A DNA stretch of 64,000 bases from Farysia itapuensis (GCA_023212645.1 JALBYC010000039.1:1-64000), one strand, 5' to 3'. Positions 8,639-19,116 are shown, counted from the stretch's first letter. Notes: generated from the letters alone by a model not told the origin. Translations and numbers: made by a program.

Positions 8639-11593
8639 TCACGAGACAGTGCAGCCGCTGTTGAACCACCAGGATTGGCGAAGCTGCTCAATCCAGTGGA
8701 CCACGAGGCGCAGTCGGAGGCGTCGACTGGTAATCGGAAGCATTTTGGCCTTTTCATGCTCGTCAATGGGCATAACAAGCGCCATCCAGTATCCGAGTCG
8801 CTCCACTTCGTCAGGGCCAGGCATAGGGCCGTAGGTGTGGTTGAGTCGGCTGAGCAGCCATGGCGCAGAACCAGATCGCAGAGTTTCGATGAACGTGGTG
8901 CAGATCTCAATCAGCTCCTGCGTGGAAGGTTCGGCGGGTACGGGTGGGAATGGCGCCAACGAACCATCTTCGTCTGTCGATGTCTCAGTCTGGTTTGGCC
9001 CATCTCCTGGAGTAACAGTCTCGGTCTGCTCAGCATTGCGGAAGAGTGGGAGTTGACTGCTGGTGGTGGATGAGGACGACCCAGTTCTTGCCAGTTGCTG
9101 CCGAGGAGAGGATTTCTCTTCAGTAGACGCAGTGAAGGTTTTTGCGGCAGACACTGAGGTGCTTTCGGAGGCTTTGCGATCGAGGTCCTTTCTGCGTCGC
9201 AAAGCAGCTTGCTCGAGTTCAGCTTCATCCTTGAGCGAGATGTCGTCCACACGCTCGACGCGGCCAACGGTATAACCGTCCAGAGAGCCTTTCTCCAGAA
9301 GCCTGAAGCGGTACGATCCAACGGTCTCGATCATGCTGCGTCCGTCGGCAAGCATCTGCATCGACTTGATTTCCAGCATCGTGCCGTACTCCTCCAGACC
9401 GCCGTTTGTCCGCGAAGGTAACACCATGCCGAATCTAGGATTGTCGCTTTCAAGGCATCTCCTCATCATGAGCCGATAGCGAGGCTCAAAGATATGCAGG
9501 ATCGTGGGCATGCCCGGGAATGCCAGAGTGCAGACAAAGATGGGCGTCGACAGTCTTGCATCGCGCTCCTCTTGCTCGATGGCTGCTTTGCGCTGCTCGT
9601 ACAGGCGTTTCAACCCGAAGTGATGCGGGTCGATCTCTGGGTCGTCGGACGTGCTGGCTTTTTTCTGTGTCGATGCCTCGGAATAAGCTTGTGTGGATTC
9701 CGAGTCTTGGTCTTCGTCGGAGAAAGTGGCGGTGTCTGAGGTGAGCAGGTTGAGCAAAGACGCGTTGGGCGCATGGTCCTGGAAAAAGGAAAAGTTGGGC
9801 ATTTCCGATCTGCACAACGGGCACTTGTTGCCGTGATCCAAGCTTCTTGCAAAGCAAGGCTTGCAGAAGGTGTGACCACACGGTGTAGTAAGAGGCTGAT
9901 ACAACAGCAAATAGCACAAATGGCATTCGAGCACTTCGACAAGCTCCGAATGAAGCGTTGCCACGCTCTGTATCATAGCTTCTCCGCTCGGTCCGACCTT
10001 GCCAGCTAGAGACAAGCTTTCGGAGCCCGACATGTCAGCCGCAGTAGATCTTGCCTGGAAACGGCTAGAGCTGCTCTCGACAGCACTGTCTTCAGTACTC
10101 CAGCCTGACTCGACGCGAGTCAAGGTCAGTGCTTGGACAGGATTACGTTTTGCCACTTTTGCGTCTGAGGAGCGCGAAGAGGCGACCTGCGAAGGATCCG
10201 ACGCATGACCGTCAACAGGCTTACTGCGCCGTCTCTTCGTCTTGTCCTTGCTGCGACGAGAAGTTTGTGCTTGAAGATAGGGCCCGCTGAGAGGCCGAGA
10301 GTAAGCGCCACCGACCCGATCGGGCCACAGATGTTCGTCCTCGTCTTCATCCTCTCCTTCATCTTCCTGGTCAGACGGAACAGCGTTGGCCCACAGACGT
10401 GAGCTGCGACGGCGGAAGGTACCGTCAACGACAGGCTCTTCTTCATCGTCAAGATTTGAATCTTCGTCGTCAGAATCCGAGATGACGGCAGAGACACCGC
10501 CGACTGTGCCACTTTCCAGATCAGACTCATTCATCCCGAAATTACCGTTCCCAGGTTGCAAAGTAGCCAGTCGACTTCTTGTCCTGGGTGCGGTGCGGGC
10601 GTGAACGGACGGCAGGTGGCTAAGTGAGTCGACAGGGCGCGCAGTGCCGCGTGCCCTGGCGAGATTGCCACGAAGTCTAGCCAGTGCTCGGCTGCGCCCT
10701 CGACGGCTTGCACGCGTCGGCGCACTGGACAGTTGACGGTGGCGCGCAGCTTGCGACGAAGACGCGGCATACTTCTTCAATATGGCGACGGCTTTTGTGA
10801 GAGTGACGTCGGTGCGTAGCAAATTGCTGCTGGCCAACGACGGCAATAAGGTTTCTGGAGGTTCATCGGCAGCATCGCGAATTCCTGCGACAGGTGCAGC
10901 GAAGAGATGGGCTTTTGAGCGCGCCTGAGGAGCAATGACGGTCAACTGCTGCGGATGCTCGGGCACTCCTACGACAAAGCCGTCAAGTGGCAGAGACCCA
11001 GGACCAACGTCTTGCGAGCCGAGTGGAAGTTGCTCGGGTGTTGACGTGTTGAGTCCGTACCGGGGCAGATGACCAGCCCAGACGCCAATACCTCGACCGA
11101 TGGCGGATCTAGGACAGCCATGCACGGGACAGGGGACAGTCATTGGGCTGAGAGGAAGTCTGGGCGGCAGATGGCTGTGACAAGGAAGTGCGAGCGTCTC
11201 ATCCTGCCTCTGACTGGTTGTAGGCATGACGCGATCCTTGATACATTGCAGACAGGCGGAATGACCACAGGGAAGCGAGACTGGATCTTGGAGGGGGCGG
11301 GAACAGCCCTTGCATGTCGCTAGTGATAAAAGGACGGTGGCCAATTCCCTTGCACGCCTACGTTGGGCTGCATTCGGAAGCGGAGAAGTCATGGTGGAAG
11401 CAATTGTCGAGCTAGCTGAAGCTGAAGGGTTGCGAGCTGAAGATGAAGAAGCGTTGTCGTCGGCTTCAGATTGCTGCAGACTGGTGAAGGGCTGCGTGCC
11501 AGCGACTTTGAAGTCAGCAGACTGCTTTTGGGGTGCCATGTCGCTGACGTGTGACAAAGCACCCGAGCTGGTTGTGTGCGAAAGTTGGCTCAT
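8639..11593 (-). CDS. Two-RING plus LON-domain protein (LONRF/CrgA-like)
   Basis: 984 residues in one exon. The first RING-like cluster (CKGC...CGHSACLQC) is near residues 91-123. The second, complete C3HC4 RING (CHLCYLLLYQPLTTPCGHTFCKPC...CPLC) is near residues 553-596. A LON substrate-binding domain starts near residue 683 (FVCTLAFPGMPTILHIFEPRYRLMMRR) and runs to the C-terminus. Between the RINGs is a long acidic, serine-rich, probably disordered stretch. The layout matches vertebrate LONRF proteins and fungal CrgA, a RING/LON regulator known from Mucor light-regulated carotenogenesis. E3 ubiquitin-ligase activity is inferred from the RINGs; the ATPase and peptidase parts of true LON proteases are absent. 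The ATG at 11591-11593 is chosen because the frame upstream has no ATG. It is divergent from ALG14. Confidence 0.88.
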   Translation of the reverse strand: MSQLSHTTSSGALSHVSDMAPQKQSADFKVAGTQPFTSLQQSEADDNASSSSARNPSASASSTIASTMTSPLPNAAQRRRARELATVLLSLATCKGCSRPLQDPVSLPCGHSACLQCIKDRVMPTTSQRQDETLALPCHSHLPPRLPLSPMTVPCPVHGCPRSAIGRGIGVWAGHLPRYGLNTSTPEQLPLGSQDVGPGSLPLDGFVVGVPEHPQQLTVIAPQARSKAHLFAAPVAGIRDAADEPPETLLPSLASSNLLRTDVTLTKAVAILKKYAASSSQAARHRQLSSAPTRASRRGRSRALARLRGNLARARGTARPVDSLSHLPSVHARTAPRTRSRLATLQPGNGNFGMNESDLESGTVGGVSAVISDSDDEDSNLDDEEEPVVDGTFRRRSSRLWANAVPSDQEDEGEDEDEDEHLWPDRVGGAYSRPLSGPYLQAQTSRRSKDKTKRRRSKPVDGHASDPSQVASSRSSDAKVAKRNPVQALTLTRVESGWSTEDSAVESSSSRFQARSTAADMSGSESLSLAGKVGPSGEAMIQSVATLHSELVEVLECHLCYLLLYQPLTTPCGHTFCKPCFARSLDHGNKCPLCRSEMPNFSFFQDHAPNASLLNLLTSDTATFSDEDQDSESTQAYSEASTQKKASTSDDPEIDPHHFGLKRLYEQRKAAIEQEERDARLSTPIFVCTLAFPGMPTILHIFEPRYRLMMRRCLESDNPRFGMVLPSRTNGGLEEYGTMLEIKSMQMLADGRSMIETVGSYRFRLLEKGSLDGYTVGRVERVDDISLKDEAELEQAALRRRKDLDRKASESTSVSAAKTFTASTEEKSSPRQQLARTGSSSSTTSSQLPLFRNAEQTETVTPGDGPNQTETSTDEDGSLAPFPPVPAEPSTQELIEICTTFIETLRSGSAPWLLSRLNHTYGPMPGPDEVERLGYWMALVMPIDEHEKAKMLPITSRRLRLRLVVHWIEQLRQSWWFNSGCTVS

Positions 11594-12185
11594 GTCCTCA
11601 TTATCATCTAGCTGGTGATTGCTGGCGATGCAGAGGTTCAAGAGGTGCAAGAGAGGATGAGGGTGGGAGGAGAGAGCGGCGGCAATGGCAGCAGCCTGTA
11701 AGGTGAAACGGATTATCCAATAACCGAACGTACCACAGCTTTATTTGTGGTAATCCGTCGGCAGATTAGCTAATTATATAACAAGATTCTGTATTCCCAC
11801 GATGACCAAGAACAAAGGCACAAATCCAAAACGCTCTTATTTTTACCAAATCCACTCCGCCACACACCGCCCACAGTCTGTTTGCTCAGCACAATACCCA
11901 ATTGAATCGCCATCCCATCGACTTTCTTTGCTGCTGGCCAAGACACGATGAGTTTTGCCTGAATTGCAATCAACGTCGAAAGCTTTGAGCACATCTTGAG
12001 AAATTCCAACGCGCGCTGCAGCCAAAGTGTCGTATCGTCAGCTATCTCGGCAAATACGTTGATCACAGTGTGAGTGGTACCATGTCCGGCCAAAGCCTAA
12101 ACCAACTTCTCGGGACTCGGCAACCGAGACTGACGTGAACCCTTGAACCAGCATTCCAGAATTCCAGATCTGCTAAACACCAACC
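11594..12185. promoter_or_regulatory. LONRF-like / ALG14 divergent promoter region
   Basis: 592 bases between two start codons pointing apart. It contains a nested inverted repeat at 11709-11757 and AT-rich DNA around 11755-11860. No coding region is credible: the minus-strand open frames here have no recognisable content. Promoter function is inferred from position. Confidence 0.55.
11709..11757. repeat. Nested inverted repeat
   Basis: Inner arms TACCACA (11731-11737) and TGTGGTA (11746-11752) are perfect complements around an 8-base loop. Outer arms CGGATTA (11709-11715) and TAATCCG (11751-11757) are also perfect complements and overlap the inner right arm by two bases. The two pairings therefore compete or stack in part. 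It could be a paired regulator-binding site or simply chance. Confidence 0.7.
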
Positions 12186-13143
12186 ATGGCCGCCGCCGAT
12201 GCGGGGCTCGAAGAGAAGCTCCTGGCACTTCGAGCATACTTCAAGCAACCCATACATGAGCTTCTACCTCCAAGCTTGCTGCTCTTTCTTGTACCGCCCC
12301 TTCCATCATGGCAGATCATTTTCTCCAGTCTCTTGATCGTCATTGCCCTTGCAGTTCGTATCTTTGCCATCTTGCCAAGTCGAGGCGATACCGGAAGCAA
12401 AATCGATGCTGCGAGCAAAACAACAGTCAAAGTAGCTGCCTTTTTAGGCTCCGGTACGTGGCCTATAGTTGAACAATCGTCTGTATATTCCTGTACTGAC
12501 TCCTGTGTTTCCACAGGTGGTCACACGACGGAGCTTTTGCAGCTCGTCTCCGCACTCCCGACCCAACGCTACGCTCAAAGGATCTATCTGCTCAGCTCTG
12601 GCGACCAGTTCAGTCTGCGCAAAGCTCAGGAATTTGAACGACAAGCGCAAAACAGCAAGCATGGCATCAGCACCCTCCAAATTCCACGAGCAAGACGCGT
12701 ACATCAGAGTCTATTAACAACTCCCTTCACCCTCCTCCAGAGCATCTTGTTCTGCGTATACCACATCGCAGTTCGGCCCATCTTCTCACAGCTGGCTCAA
12801 AGAGGTACTTTTCGAGGCGCTGTCTTTGCCGATGTCATCTTGATGAACGGTCCGGGCACCTGTGTCCCCATAGTGGTGGCAGTCTACCTACTAAGAGTAC
12901 GTACGGTGGTACCCACTCTCGGTGTCAACATTTGTACTAACAGCTCGACCCCCTCTTAATTAGATACTGGGTCTCGATTCGCCCAAAGTGATTTATGTCG
13001 AGTCATTTGCTAGAGTCAAGAGCCTTTCCCTCACAGCCAAGTTGGTCCGGCCTTTTGTCGATCGGTTTGTCCTTCAATGGCCTCCTGCACAGCCAGCAGA
13101 CAAACGCAACGGCAACAAAGTTCACTCTAATTGGTTAATATGA
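12186..13143 (+). CDS. ALG14: ALG14, membrane subunit of UDP-GlcNAc transferase
   Basis: Three exons (12186-12453, 12517-12896, 12964-13143) give 275 residues. Intron 1 (63 bases) is a multiple of three, so the frame stays open through it; splicing restores the family motif LGSGGHTTELLQL. Intron 2 (67 bases) has donor GTACGT, a TACTAAC branch site at 12935-12941 and acceptor TAG, and joins to IYVESFARVKSLSLTAKLV, another ALG14 hallmark. ALG14 anchors ALG13 at the cytosolic face of the ER and the pair adds the second GlcNAc to the dolichol-linked oligosaccharide of N-glycosylation. A hydrophobic anchor is visible near residues 26-62. The C-terminal VDRFVLQWPP is typical; the last ~20 residues are a short hydrophilic tail. 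Confidence 0.94.
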
Positions 13144-13198
13144 CGACTTGTCAAACGCAAGACCTGCTCGCATACGTATGGCTGCGTCCGATGACTTC

Positions 13199-14311
13199 TT
13201 ATGGTGAATCAGACGTAAGATCAATCAACACCGCAGGAGCCGGAGCGACAGCGGTTGTGTGACTCACATGGTGGTCCAGAGGCGACCCCGCACCCAAAAA
13301 GGGCGCCATGGCCACTTGCTTTGCCGGAGGAAAGGCAGATTGTGGAATGTCGATCGCTTCTGACGCTCCGTTCGATGAGAGTGATGACAGAGGAGACGAC
13401 CGACGTTGTTCTGCTTGAACTGCGGCAATGTTCTCTTCATCTTTGACAGTGGCCGGCTGAACGTCGTCCATGTCATTGCCCAAAAACAGTACCGGACCTC
13501 GCGAGAACCCGTTGCCAAGCGCAGCAGCAGCTGTTCTCCTTCGCTCCGAATCAGGCGATTGGGTCGCAGATTCGGCTTGGACGTCGACAGCCTCTCTGCT
13601 GGTTTCGCTTTGCTGTGGCGACGAATATGGTTCCCGCTGGCTTGTATTGGTGGAATCCGCTAGACTTCTATTGAAGACTGGGCTTGCAGCCTCTGCCTTG
13701 GACTGAGCAATAAGTGCCCTTCTCTGCGCCTCTCTTGCTCGCTTCATGTGACCCTTACTAGGCCTCTGAACGACTTCCGTTGCGACTTCTCCGTCCAAAT
13801 ATCTGTGCGCTACGGGTTTGAAGTATACCGTCTGCCGAGTCTCATCGTTATAGTACGAGATTTCTCCATAAGGTGAATCTGGATAGATTGTCCTCCACCC
13901 AGGGGCCAACGGCTGTTTGTTGAATCTGCTTCTCTTTGCTGCGTGGAAGCTGGCATCCTGGTCAAGGGACTCGGAAGAGGTGTCGTGATCAGGAAGAGGT
14001 CCAGACAACCTGTCTAGCAGATACGATCTGTCTGTTTGGCCCGATTCTGTGCCTGCTTCGCCATGAGTATTTGGTGCTGATGAGGCCAAGTCGAAAGTAG
14101 TCTGTGTCGGCGTTGTAGCGGGAGCGGAATCGAGAGGGTCGTCTACTTGCATAGGTGGTGCCGATGGCATCGGTTCCTCTAAAGCGTCTGCATATGCAGC
14201 ATCGATGAGCGGATCGGATCGGTCCATATTTTGCTGCAACTCATCCTGGGTGAATTCGTATTCTGCCTCATCGTCTTCATAGTCGACGATCTCTTCTTCT
14301 TCCTCCAGCAT
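13199..14311 (-). CDS. Acidic protein with a WW-like segment
   Basis: 370 residues, unknown function. The N-terminus is strongly acidic (EEEEEIVDYEDDEAE). Near residues 135-170 the segment APGWRTIYPDSPYGEISYY followed by NDETRQTVYFKP resembles a WW domain: first Trp, the aromatic pair of the second strand, Asn and the Thr are present, but the second Trp is replaced by Tyr or Phe. A WW domain would bind proline-rich peptides; whether this one does is unclear. The rest is rich in Ser, Gln and Ala and likely disordered, ending in LIDLTSDSP, which looks like a SUMO-interacting motif. The ATG at 14309-14311 is the first in frame. It ends 55 bases from the ALG14 stop and is divergent from CFT1 across 242 bases. 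Confidence 0.75.
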   Translation of the reverse strand: MLEEEEEIVDYEDDEAEYEFTQDELQQNMDRSDPLIDAAYADALEEPMPSAPPMQVDDPLDSAPATTPTQTTFDLASSAPNTHGEAGTESGQTDRSYLLDRLSGPLPDHDTSSESLDQDASFHAAKRSRFNKQPLAPGWRTIYPDSPYGEISYYNDETRQTVYFKPVAHRYLDGEVATEVVQRPSKGHMKRAREAQRRALIAQSKAEAASPVFNRSLADSTNTSQREPYSSPQQSETSREAVDVQAESATQSPDSERRRTAAAALGNGFSRGPVLFLGNDMDDVQPATVKDEENIAAVQAEQRRSSPLSSLSSNGASEAIDIPQSAFPPAKQVAMAPFLGAGSPLDHHVSHTTAVAPAPAVLIDLTSDSP

Positions 14312-14553
14312 ACTTCAGTGTGGTGGAGCAAAGCTCGTGTTGGAAAGCGCAGTTGATGAAGGTGAGAAAAAGTTGTTCCGATCTGAGCTAAAGTGGGCGA
14401 GCTTCTCACAAGTCACGTCAAACTTGGCCAAAGCGAACACAGTGTGATTCACATTCACAGATTGAAAATGCGAAGAAACCTTCGTCGGACCCTTTCCGAC
14501 GTGTGTGCGTCGATCAAACCCACCTGATCGGTGTCGGATCAGTGCCGTGAGCG

Positions 14554-17500
14554 ATGGCTAGCAGTTATCACCGCCAAGAGATTGCGCCAGGTGGCTGTAG
14601 CCATGCGCTCCTGCTCCATCTCAACTATCACAGTGCTGCGCCATCCAGAGCTCAGACGCGCAGACTGCATCGCGGTACACTCATCAGTCAGCTGGTCACT
14701 GCCCGAGACGATGTCATTCGGGTTTATGACGTCTATCGCACAGCATCAGACCATCAGATAGTGCTGTCACGGGAGCACAATCTCTTTGGCACTATCACAG
14801 GCTTGCAACGCATCGAAACGTTGGATAGCGATCAGGATGGTCGCGACCGTCTACTCATATCCCTCACCGATGCCAAGCTAGCCTTGCTCGAATGGTCAGA
14901 CGAGCTAGATGATCTGGAAACAGTCTCTGTCCACACCTACGAGCGAGCTTCACAGCTCTTTAACGGTGTTCCGCATCTCTTTCTTCCGAGTCTTCGGGCG
15001 GACCCGCTCTCGCGCTGTGCCGCTCTCCTACTGCCTCACGATGCACTCGCGATTTTGCCATTCTATCGAGATGCAGCCGAATTTGACTATGATGCAGACC
15101 AAGACGACCAGCGAGCACCGGTAGACAGTTGGCCGTACTCTCCTTCGTTTGTCCTGACAATGCGTGAGGTCGATCCACAGATCGAAAACCTGCGAGACTT
15201 TTGCTTTCTGCCTGGCTTCCAGAAGCCCACCGTGGCCGTCTTGTTCTCACAACCCCCTACATGGACTGGTCTACTGTCGGAAAAGAAGGACAACCACAGC
15301 GTCTATTTCTTCACCCTCGACCTATCAGCTTCCATCGATGGAGCTGCAGTACCTGCAGATCCCTATGACGATGGTGTATTTCGCAGCGCGCATCCAGTTG
15401 TAACAGCCAGCAAGGAGCTGCCTTTTGACTGCCTGTATATGGTACCTTGTCCGCAAAGTCTAGGTGGAGTCCTGGTCGTCTCAATGTCCTCCTTGATACA
15501 TGTCGATCAAAGCGGCAAAAACGTCATTACGGCTGTTACTGATTGGTTCAAAACACTTTCATCAGTCAAGCCTGAATCTACCATCAATGTCGAAGGAGTA
15601 GTGGACTTGCAAGCATCTCAACTCGCTTTCACTGGAGACACAAATGGAGTACTCACGTTGGCCAACGGAGATATCTACCTCTTCCAATGCCGCATGGATG
15701 GGCGAAGCATGGAAGGTGTACGATTTGAGCGCATGCAAGAGGCAGTCGTAGCTGAAGGCTCTGTTGCACATGTGCCTGCAACAAGCACGCCGTCTTCTTC
15801 CTTGTTCATGTTGCAAAGCAGCACGAAATACCTCTTCAATGCATCTATGGCAGGTACCTCGTCCCTGTATGAGCTGATTGCAACTCGTGTAGCCACCGAA
15901 CCCCTCGCAAATGGTAGCGAAGCTAAGACCACAGAGCCCGACATGGATCTGGACGACGATCTTTACGGGGAAGGCCATGGTTCTCATGCAAATGGCTCCA
16001 ATGGGCATAAGACCGACAGAACCGTACTTACCCTAGCAAAAGCTGGTGATATTCGCTCTCACGGAGGATTTTCTGGCATGGCACGCCGCAAATTACCTGC
16101 CCTATCGTCAGGAACTGCCAACCGCCGCGGACTTGTCGCTTGTAATGGATCGGGAAGTCAGGCTGGACTCGTCTACCTCGATCCCAAGTTGGTATTACAT
16201 GCCAAGCAAAGATTAAGCGGCGATGCACAGAATACCGTCGACGGCAACACCTCAACGCAAGCATTCGCTCAAGTATTCGTCATTGGTGAAGCTAACGGCA
16301 ACCTTCAAATCTTGCGCAGCGCAACCGAGAGCAACTCTTCTGTCTACATGACCTGCGATCGAGATCTACAAATCCTTCAATCCAATAGTCTCCCTCAGGC
16401 CACTCTGTCCGCCGCACCAGTCCTTGGCGGCAAGGTCGGACGAGTCACACCTACATCTCTACAAATCTTGTCGGCAAGTCTTGAGGTGCTTCACGACCTT
16501 CCGATCTCAGGTGCAGCTGGAAGCGGGACGCGTATCTTAGAGGCACGCATTGATGCCGAAGAATATGCTGTGATCCACACGTCAGACGGGGAGACACTTG
16601 TATTTGCTCTCAGCGATCGACAAACGAAGTTCGAGCTGCTGGAGGTGTCGAGCGCCCTTGGGCACTCGCAAGCTGTCTGCGTCAACGTCTTCCGTGACAC
16701 CCATTGTCAACTTTTCCAGCATCAGAGCATCAACAACTCAAACACTCGACTCGCGCTGGAGGATGAAGAAGCGGTCGATTACGAAGAGGATGCAGTTGAC
16801 GCTGAAGCTCCGCCAGCGCCTATAAGGGCGAAGGATAAGGCTTTCATCTTCGTCCTTGACTCGAGCGATGTGTGTCGAATCCTCAGCTTGCCAGACTTGA
16901 AAGAAGTCTGGCAGAACCACAGTCTCGCAGCACAACCACAGCAACTTGCCAACGAGCAATCACGACAGGGCAACCTCTCAGCGGAGCAAGTTGCCACTCT
17001 ATCGGCAGCGGTTGCCTGTCACATTGGTGACACAGTGAGCATTGTCTCGTTGACAGAAGATAATTTTGTGTCAGTGTATCAGCTTGTACCTCAGGAGCCT
17101 CTCGGCGAGAGCAGCGACTGTAGCACAAGTCGCTCTTTCTGCTTCAACAAAGCTTTCGTGGAAGTCCTGGTCCAGCCCGTCGGTTCTCGGTCTTTTGATG
17201 CAAACGGCAGCGACTATCGGCATCGTGGTCAAACCTTGCAACCTTTCGCGCTGCCCAACACAAAATCGAATGGTGCAGCCACAGCAAATTCCCTTATAAT
17301 CCTTCGTGCCGGTCGCGAGACTTCGGTCAGTATACTTTACAAGCCTCAACAAGGCGACCTCCGCATTCTCGACTGGCCTGAAGGTGACGCAACCTCTGTC
17401 AGCTCGGCGGCTGCAATACCTAGCGCGCCGGATCTAGTCTACTGCGATCGAAGAGGAGAGATCTGGACCGCATGCTTGCCCTCAGAGCTGCACGACGGCT

Positions 17501-18984
17501 CACAGTGGATCGCATCGAGCTACCGTCCAGGCCGAGAGTATACCAGAGTGGTGGCACACGACCCTACGCACAGTATTGTTGCAGCATCGGTGAGTCCTTG
17601 CCAGTTCGTGCTCTATGACGAAGATGGCGAGACGGTCAAGGACCCAGGCGAAGACGTTACCCGCGCTTTCTCGCAACGCGGTGCGCTGGAATTGTTCATC
17701 GACGAGGACAAAGAATCGCCCGTAGACGGCTTTGAATTTGACGCCAACGAGACGGTCACCGCGCTCGAAGTGGTCAATCTAGACGCCACCAGCCATCCTT
17801 CCGGACGGAAAAAGTTCATTGCAGCCGGCACAACTACGTACCATGGCGAGGACAGGACAGCGAAGGGCTCTGTCTATTTGTTCGAGGTGGTCGAGGTGGT
17901 TTCGAGTCGCTATCAGATCGGGAAAGATTTGCGTCTCAAGCTAGTGTGTCGAGACGAGACAAAAGCACCCGTTACCGCCATTGCCGACATCAACGGCTTC
18001 TTGATGAACACGTCCGGACAGAAGCTTTTCGTCCGAGCACTGGAAAAGGAGGAATGGCTTATCTCGGTCGCGTTTCAAGACTGCCCGTTCTACATCACAA
18101 GCATCCGCGTGATCAAGAACTTCATCCTGCTCAGTGATGTTCAGCGTTCGCTTTGGTTCCTGGCATTCCAGGAAGAGCCATACCGCTTCGTGTCGCTCGG
18201 CAAGGACTTTAACGATCAGAACGTGACAATGGGCAATTTCCTGGTGAGTCACGACAAGCTTTCGCTCGTGGCTACAAGTGGAGAAGCGATGGGTGGTATC
18301 ACTGGTCTGGCGAGGCAAGGGGGTGTCATCCGGCTTTTTGAATATGCGCCCAATGTGCCGACTTCGCTGGGCGGTCAGCGATTGTTGCTCAAGACCGAGT
18401 TTCAGACACCGTCCGAGGTGGTGGCCAGCACGACGTGTCGAGGTCGATGGCTGTCCGATGCGGAACTGCGAGGGAGAGAGGAGACGCGAAACAAGCTGCT
18501 GTTTGCCAAAGCCAACGGCGCACTCGAGTCGCTCGCCGCTGTCGACGAAAAGGTCGCCAAACGACTGCACTTACTGCAGAGTCAACTCGTCCGTTCTGTG
18601 CAGCACTTTGCCGGTCTCAATCCGCGAGGGTTCCGCACGGTGCGAAACGATCTGGTCTCGCGTCCCCTTGCCAAAGGTGTTCTGGACGGTCGACTTCTCA
18701 ATCACTTCCTCTACCTATCTCGACCCAAGATGCTGGAAGCCGTTCGATCACTACAAGGCGTGTTCGACGGCCTCGACCAACTCAAGTCGCTTAGCACAGA
18801 CAAGAAGCGCAAACACGACGACGGCGACGATGAGGACAGCGCAGGTACACCCAACGGTACCGACCAGGACGAAGAACTTCGCTTCTCGCGCGAGGAAGAA
18901 CTGCGTCGCAAGTCTGAGCAGAAACGCGTCCAGCTGGTCATCAAAGACCTACTTCGACTCAGAATCGGATTCGAAACAGTATAG
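14554..18984 (+). CDS. CFT1: CFT1/CPSF160 cleavage-polyadenylation subunit
   Basis: 1476 residues from a single exon, close to the length of human CPSF1. CFT1 is the large beta-propeller scaffold of the cleavage and polyadenylation factor, which recognises the poly(A) signal region and tethers the endonuclease and polymerase modules in the nucleus. The N-terminal part (LISQLVTARDDVIRVYDVY) matches propeller A. The most diagnostic block is near residues 1110-1290, with KLVCRDETKAPVTAIADING, LLSDVQRSLWFLAFQEEPY and a conserved helical C-terminus. Acidic and asparagine/histidine-rich insertions near residues 465-490 and 740-755 separate the propellers. The start ATG at 14554 is the first in frame. 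It shares the 14312-14553 divergent region with the WW-like gene. Confidence 0.95.
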   Translation: MASSYHRQEIAPGGCSHALLLHLNYHSAAPSRAQTRRLHRGTLISQLVTARDDVIRVYDVYRTASDHQIVLSREHNLFGTITGLQRIETLDSDQDGRDRLLISLTDAKLALLEWSDELDDLETVSVHTYERASQLFNGVPHLFLPSLRADPLSRCAALLLPHDALAILPFYRDAAEFDYDADQDDQRAPVDSWPYSPSFVLTMREVDPQIENLRDFCFLPGFQKPTVAVLFSQPPTWTGLLSEKKDNHSVYFFTLDLSASIDGAAVPADPYDDGVFRSAHPVVTASKELPFDCLYMVPCPQSLGGVLVVSMSSLIHVDQSGKNVITAVTDWFKTLSSVKPESTINVEGVVDLQASQLAFTGDTNGVLTLANGDIYLFQCRMDGRSMEGVRFERMQEAVVAEGSVAHVPATSTPSSSLFMLQSSTKYLFNASMAGTSSLYELIATRVATEPLANGSEAKTTEPDMDLDDDLYGEGHGSHANGSNGHKTDRTVLTLAKAGDIRSHGGFSGMARRKLPALSSGTANRRGLVACNGSGSQAGLVYLDPKLVLHAKQRLSGDAQNTVDGNTSTQAFAQVFVIGEANGNLQILRSATESNSSVYMTCDRDLQILQSNSLPQATLSAAPVLGGKVGRVTPTSLQILSASLEVLHDLPISGAAGSGTRILEARIDAEEYAVIHTSDGETLVFALSDRQTKFELLEVSSALGHSQAVCVNVFRDTHCQLFQHQSINNSNTRLALEDEEAVDYEEDAVDAEAPPAPIRAKDKAFIFVLDSSDVCRILSLPDLKEVWQNHSLAAQPQQLANEQSRQGNLSAEQVATLSAAVACHIGDTVSIVSLTEDNFVSVYQLVPQEPLGESSDCSTSRSFCFNKAFVEVLVQPVGSRSFDANGSDYRHRGQTLQPFALPNTKSNGAATANSLIILRAGRETSVSILYKPQQGDLRILDWPEGDATSVSSAAAIPSAPDLVYCDRRGEIWTACLPSELHDGSQWIASSYRPGREYTRVVAHDPTHSIVAASVSPCQFVLYDEDGETVKDPGEDVTRAFSQRGALELFIDEDKESPVDGFEFDANETVTALEVVNLDATSHPSGRKKFIAAGTTTYHGEDRTAKGSVYLFEVVEVVSSRYQIGKDLRLKLVCRDETKAPVTAIADINGFLMNTSGQKLFVRALEKEEWLISVAFQDCPFYITSIRVIKNFILLSDVQRSLWFLAFQEEPYRFVSLGKDFNDQNVTMGNFLVSHDKLSLVATSGEAMGGITGLARQGGVIRLFEYAPNVPTSLGGQRLLLKTEFQTPSEVVASTTCRGRWLSDAELRGREETRNKLLFAKANGALESLAAVDEKVAKRLHLLQSQLVRSVQHFAGLNPRGFRTVRNDLVSRPLAKGVLDGRLLNHFLYLSRPKMLEAVRSLQGVFDGLDQLKSLSTDKKRKHDDGDDEDSAGTPNGTDQDEELRFSREEELRRKSEQKRVQLVIKDLLRLRIGFETV

Positions 18985-19116
18985 ACTGCATCTTATGGAC
19001 GCGAAGAGTAGAAGCAAAAGGGTTGATGCATTGATTTTTGTGTTGGAAGAAAGTGCTGAGAATGGGAGGGGCTAGGATACAACTGGCTGTGATGTGATTG
19101 TCGTTTGGACGAGGTT

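Noticed and set aside
11770..12093. Minus-strand frames of 60-107 codons between the LONRF-like gene and ALG14
   Set aside because: No conserved features, AT-rich promoter-like context, overlapping alternative frames.
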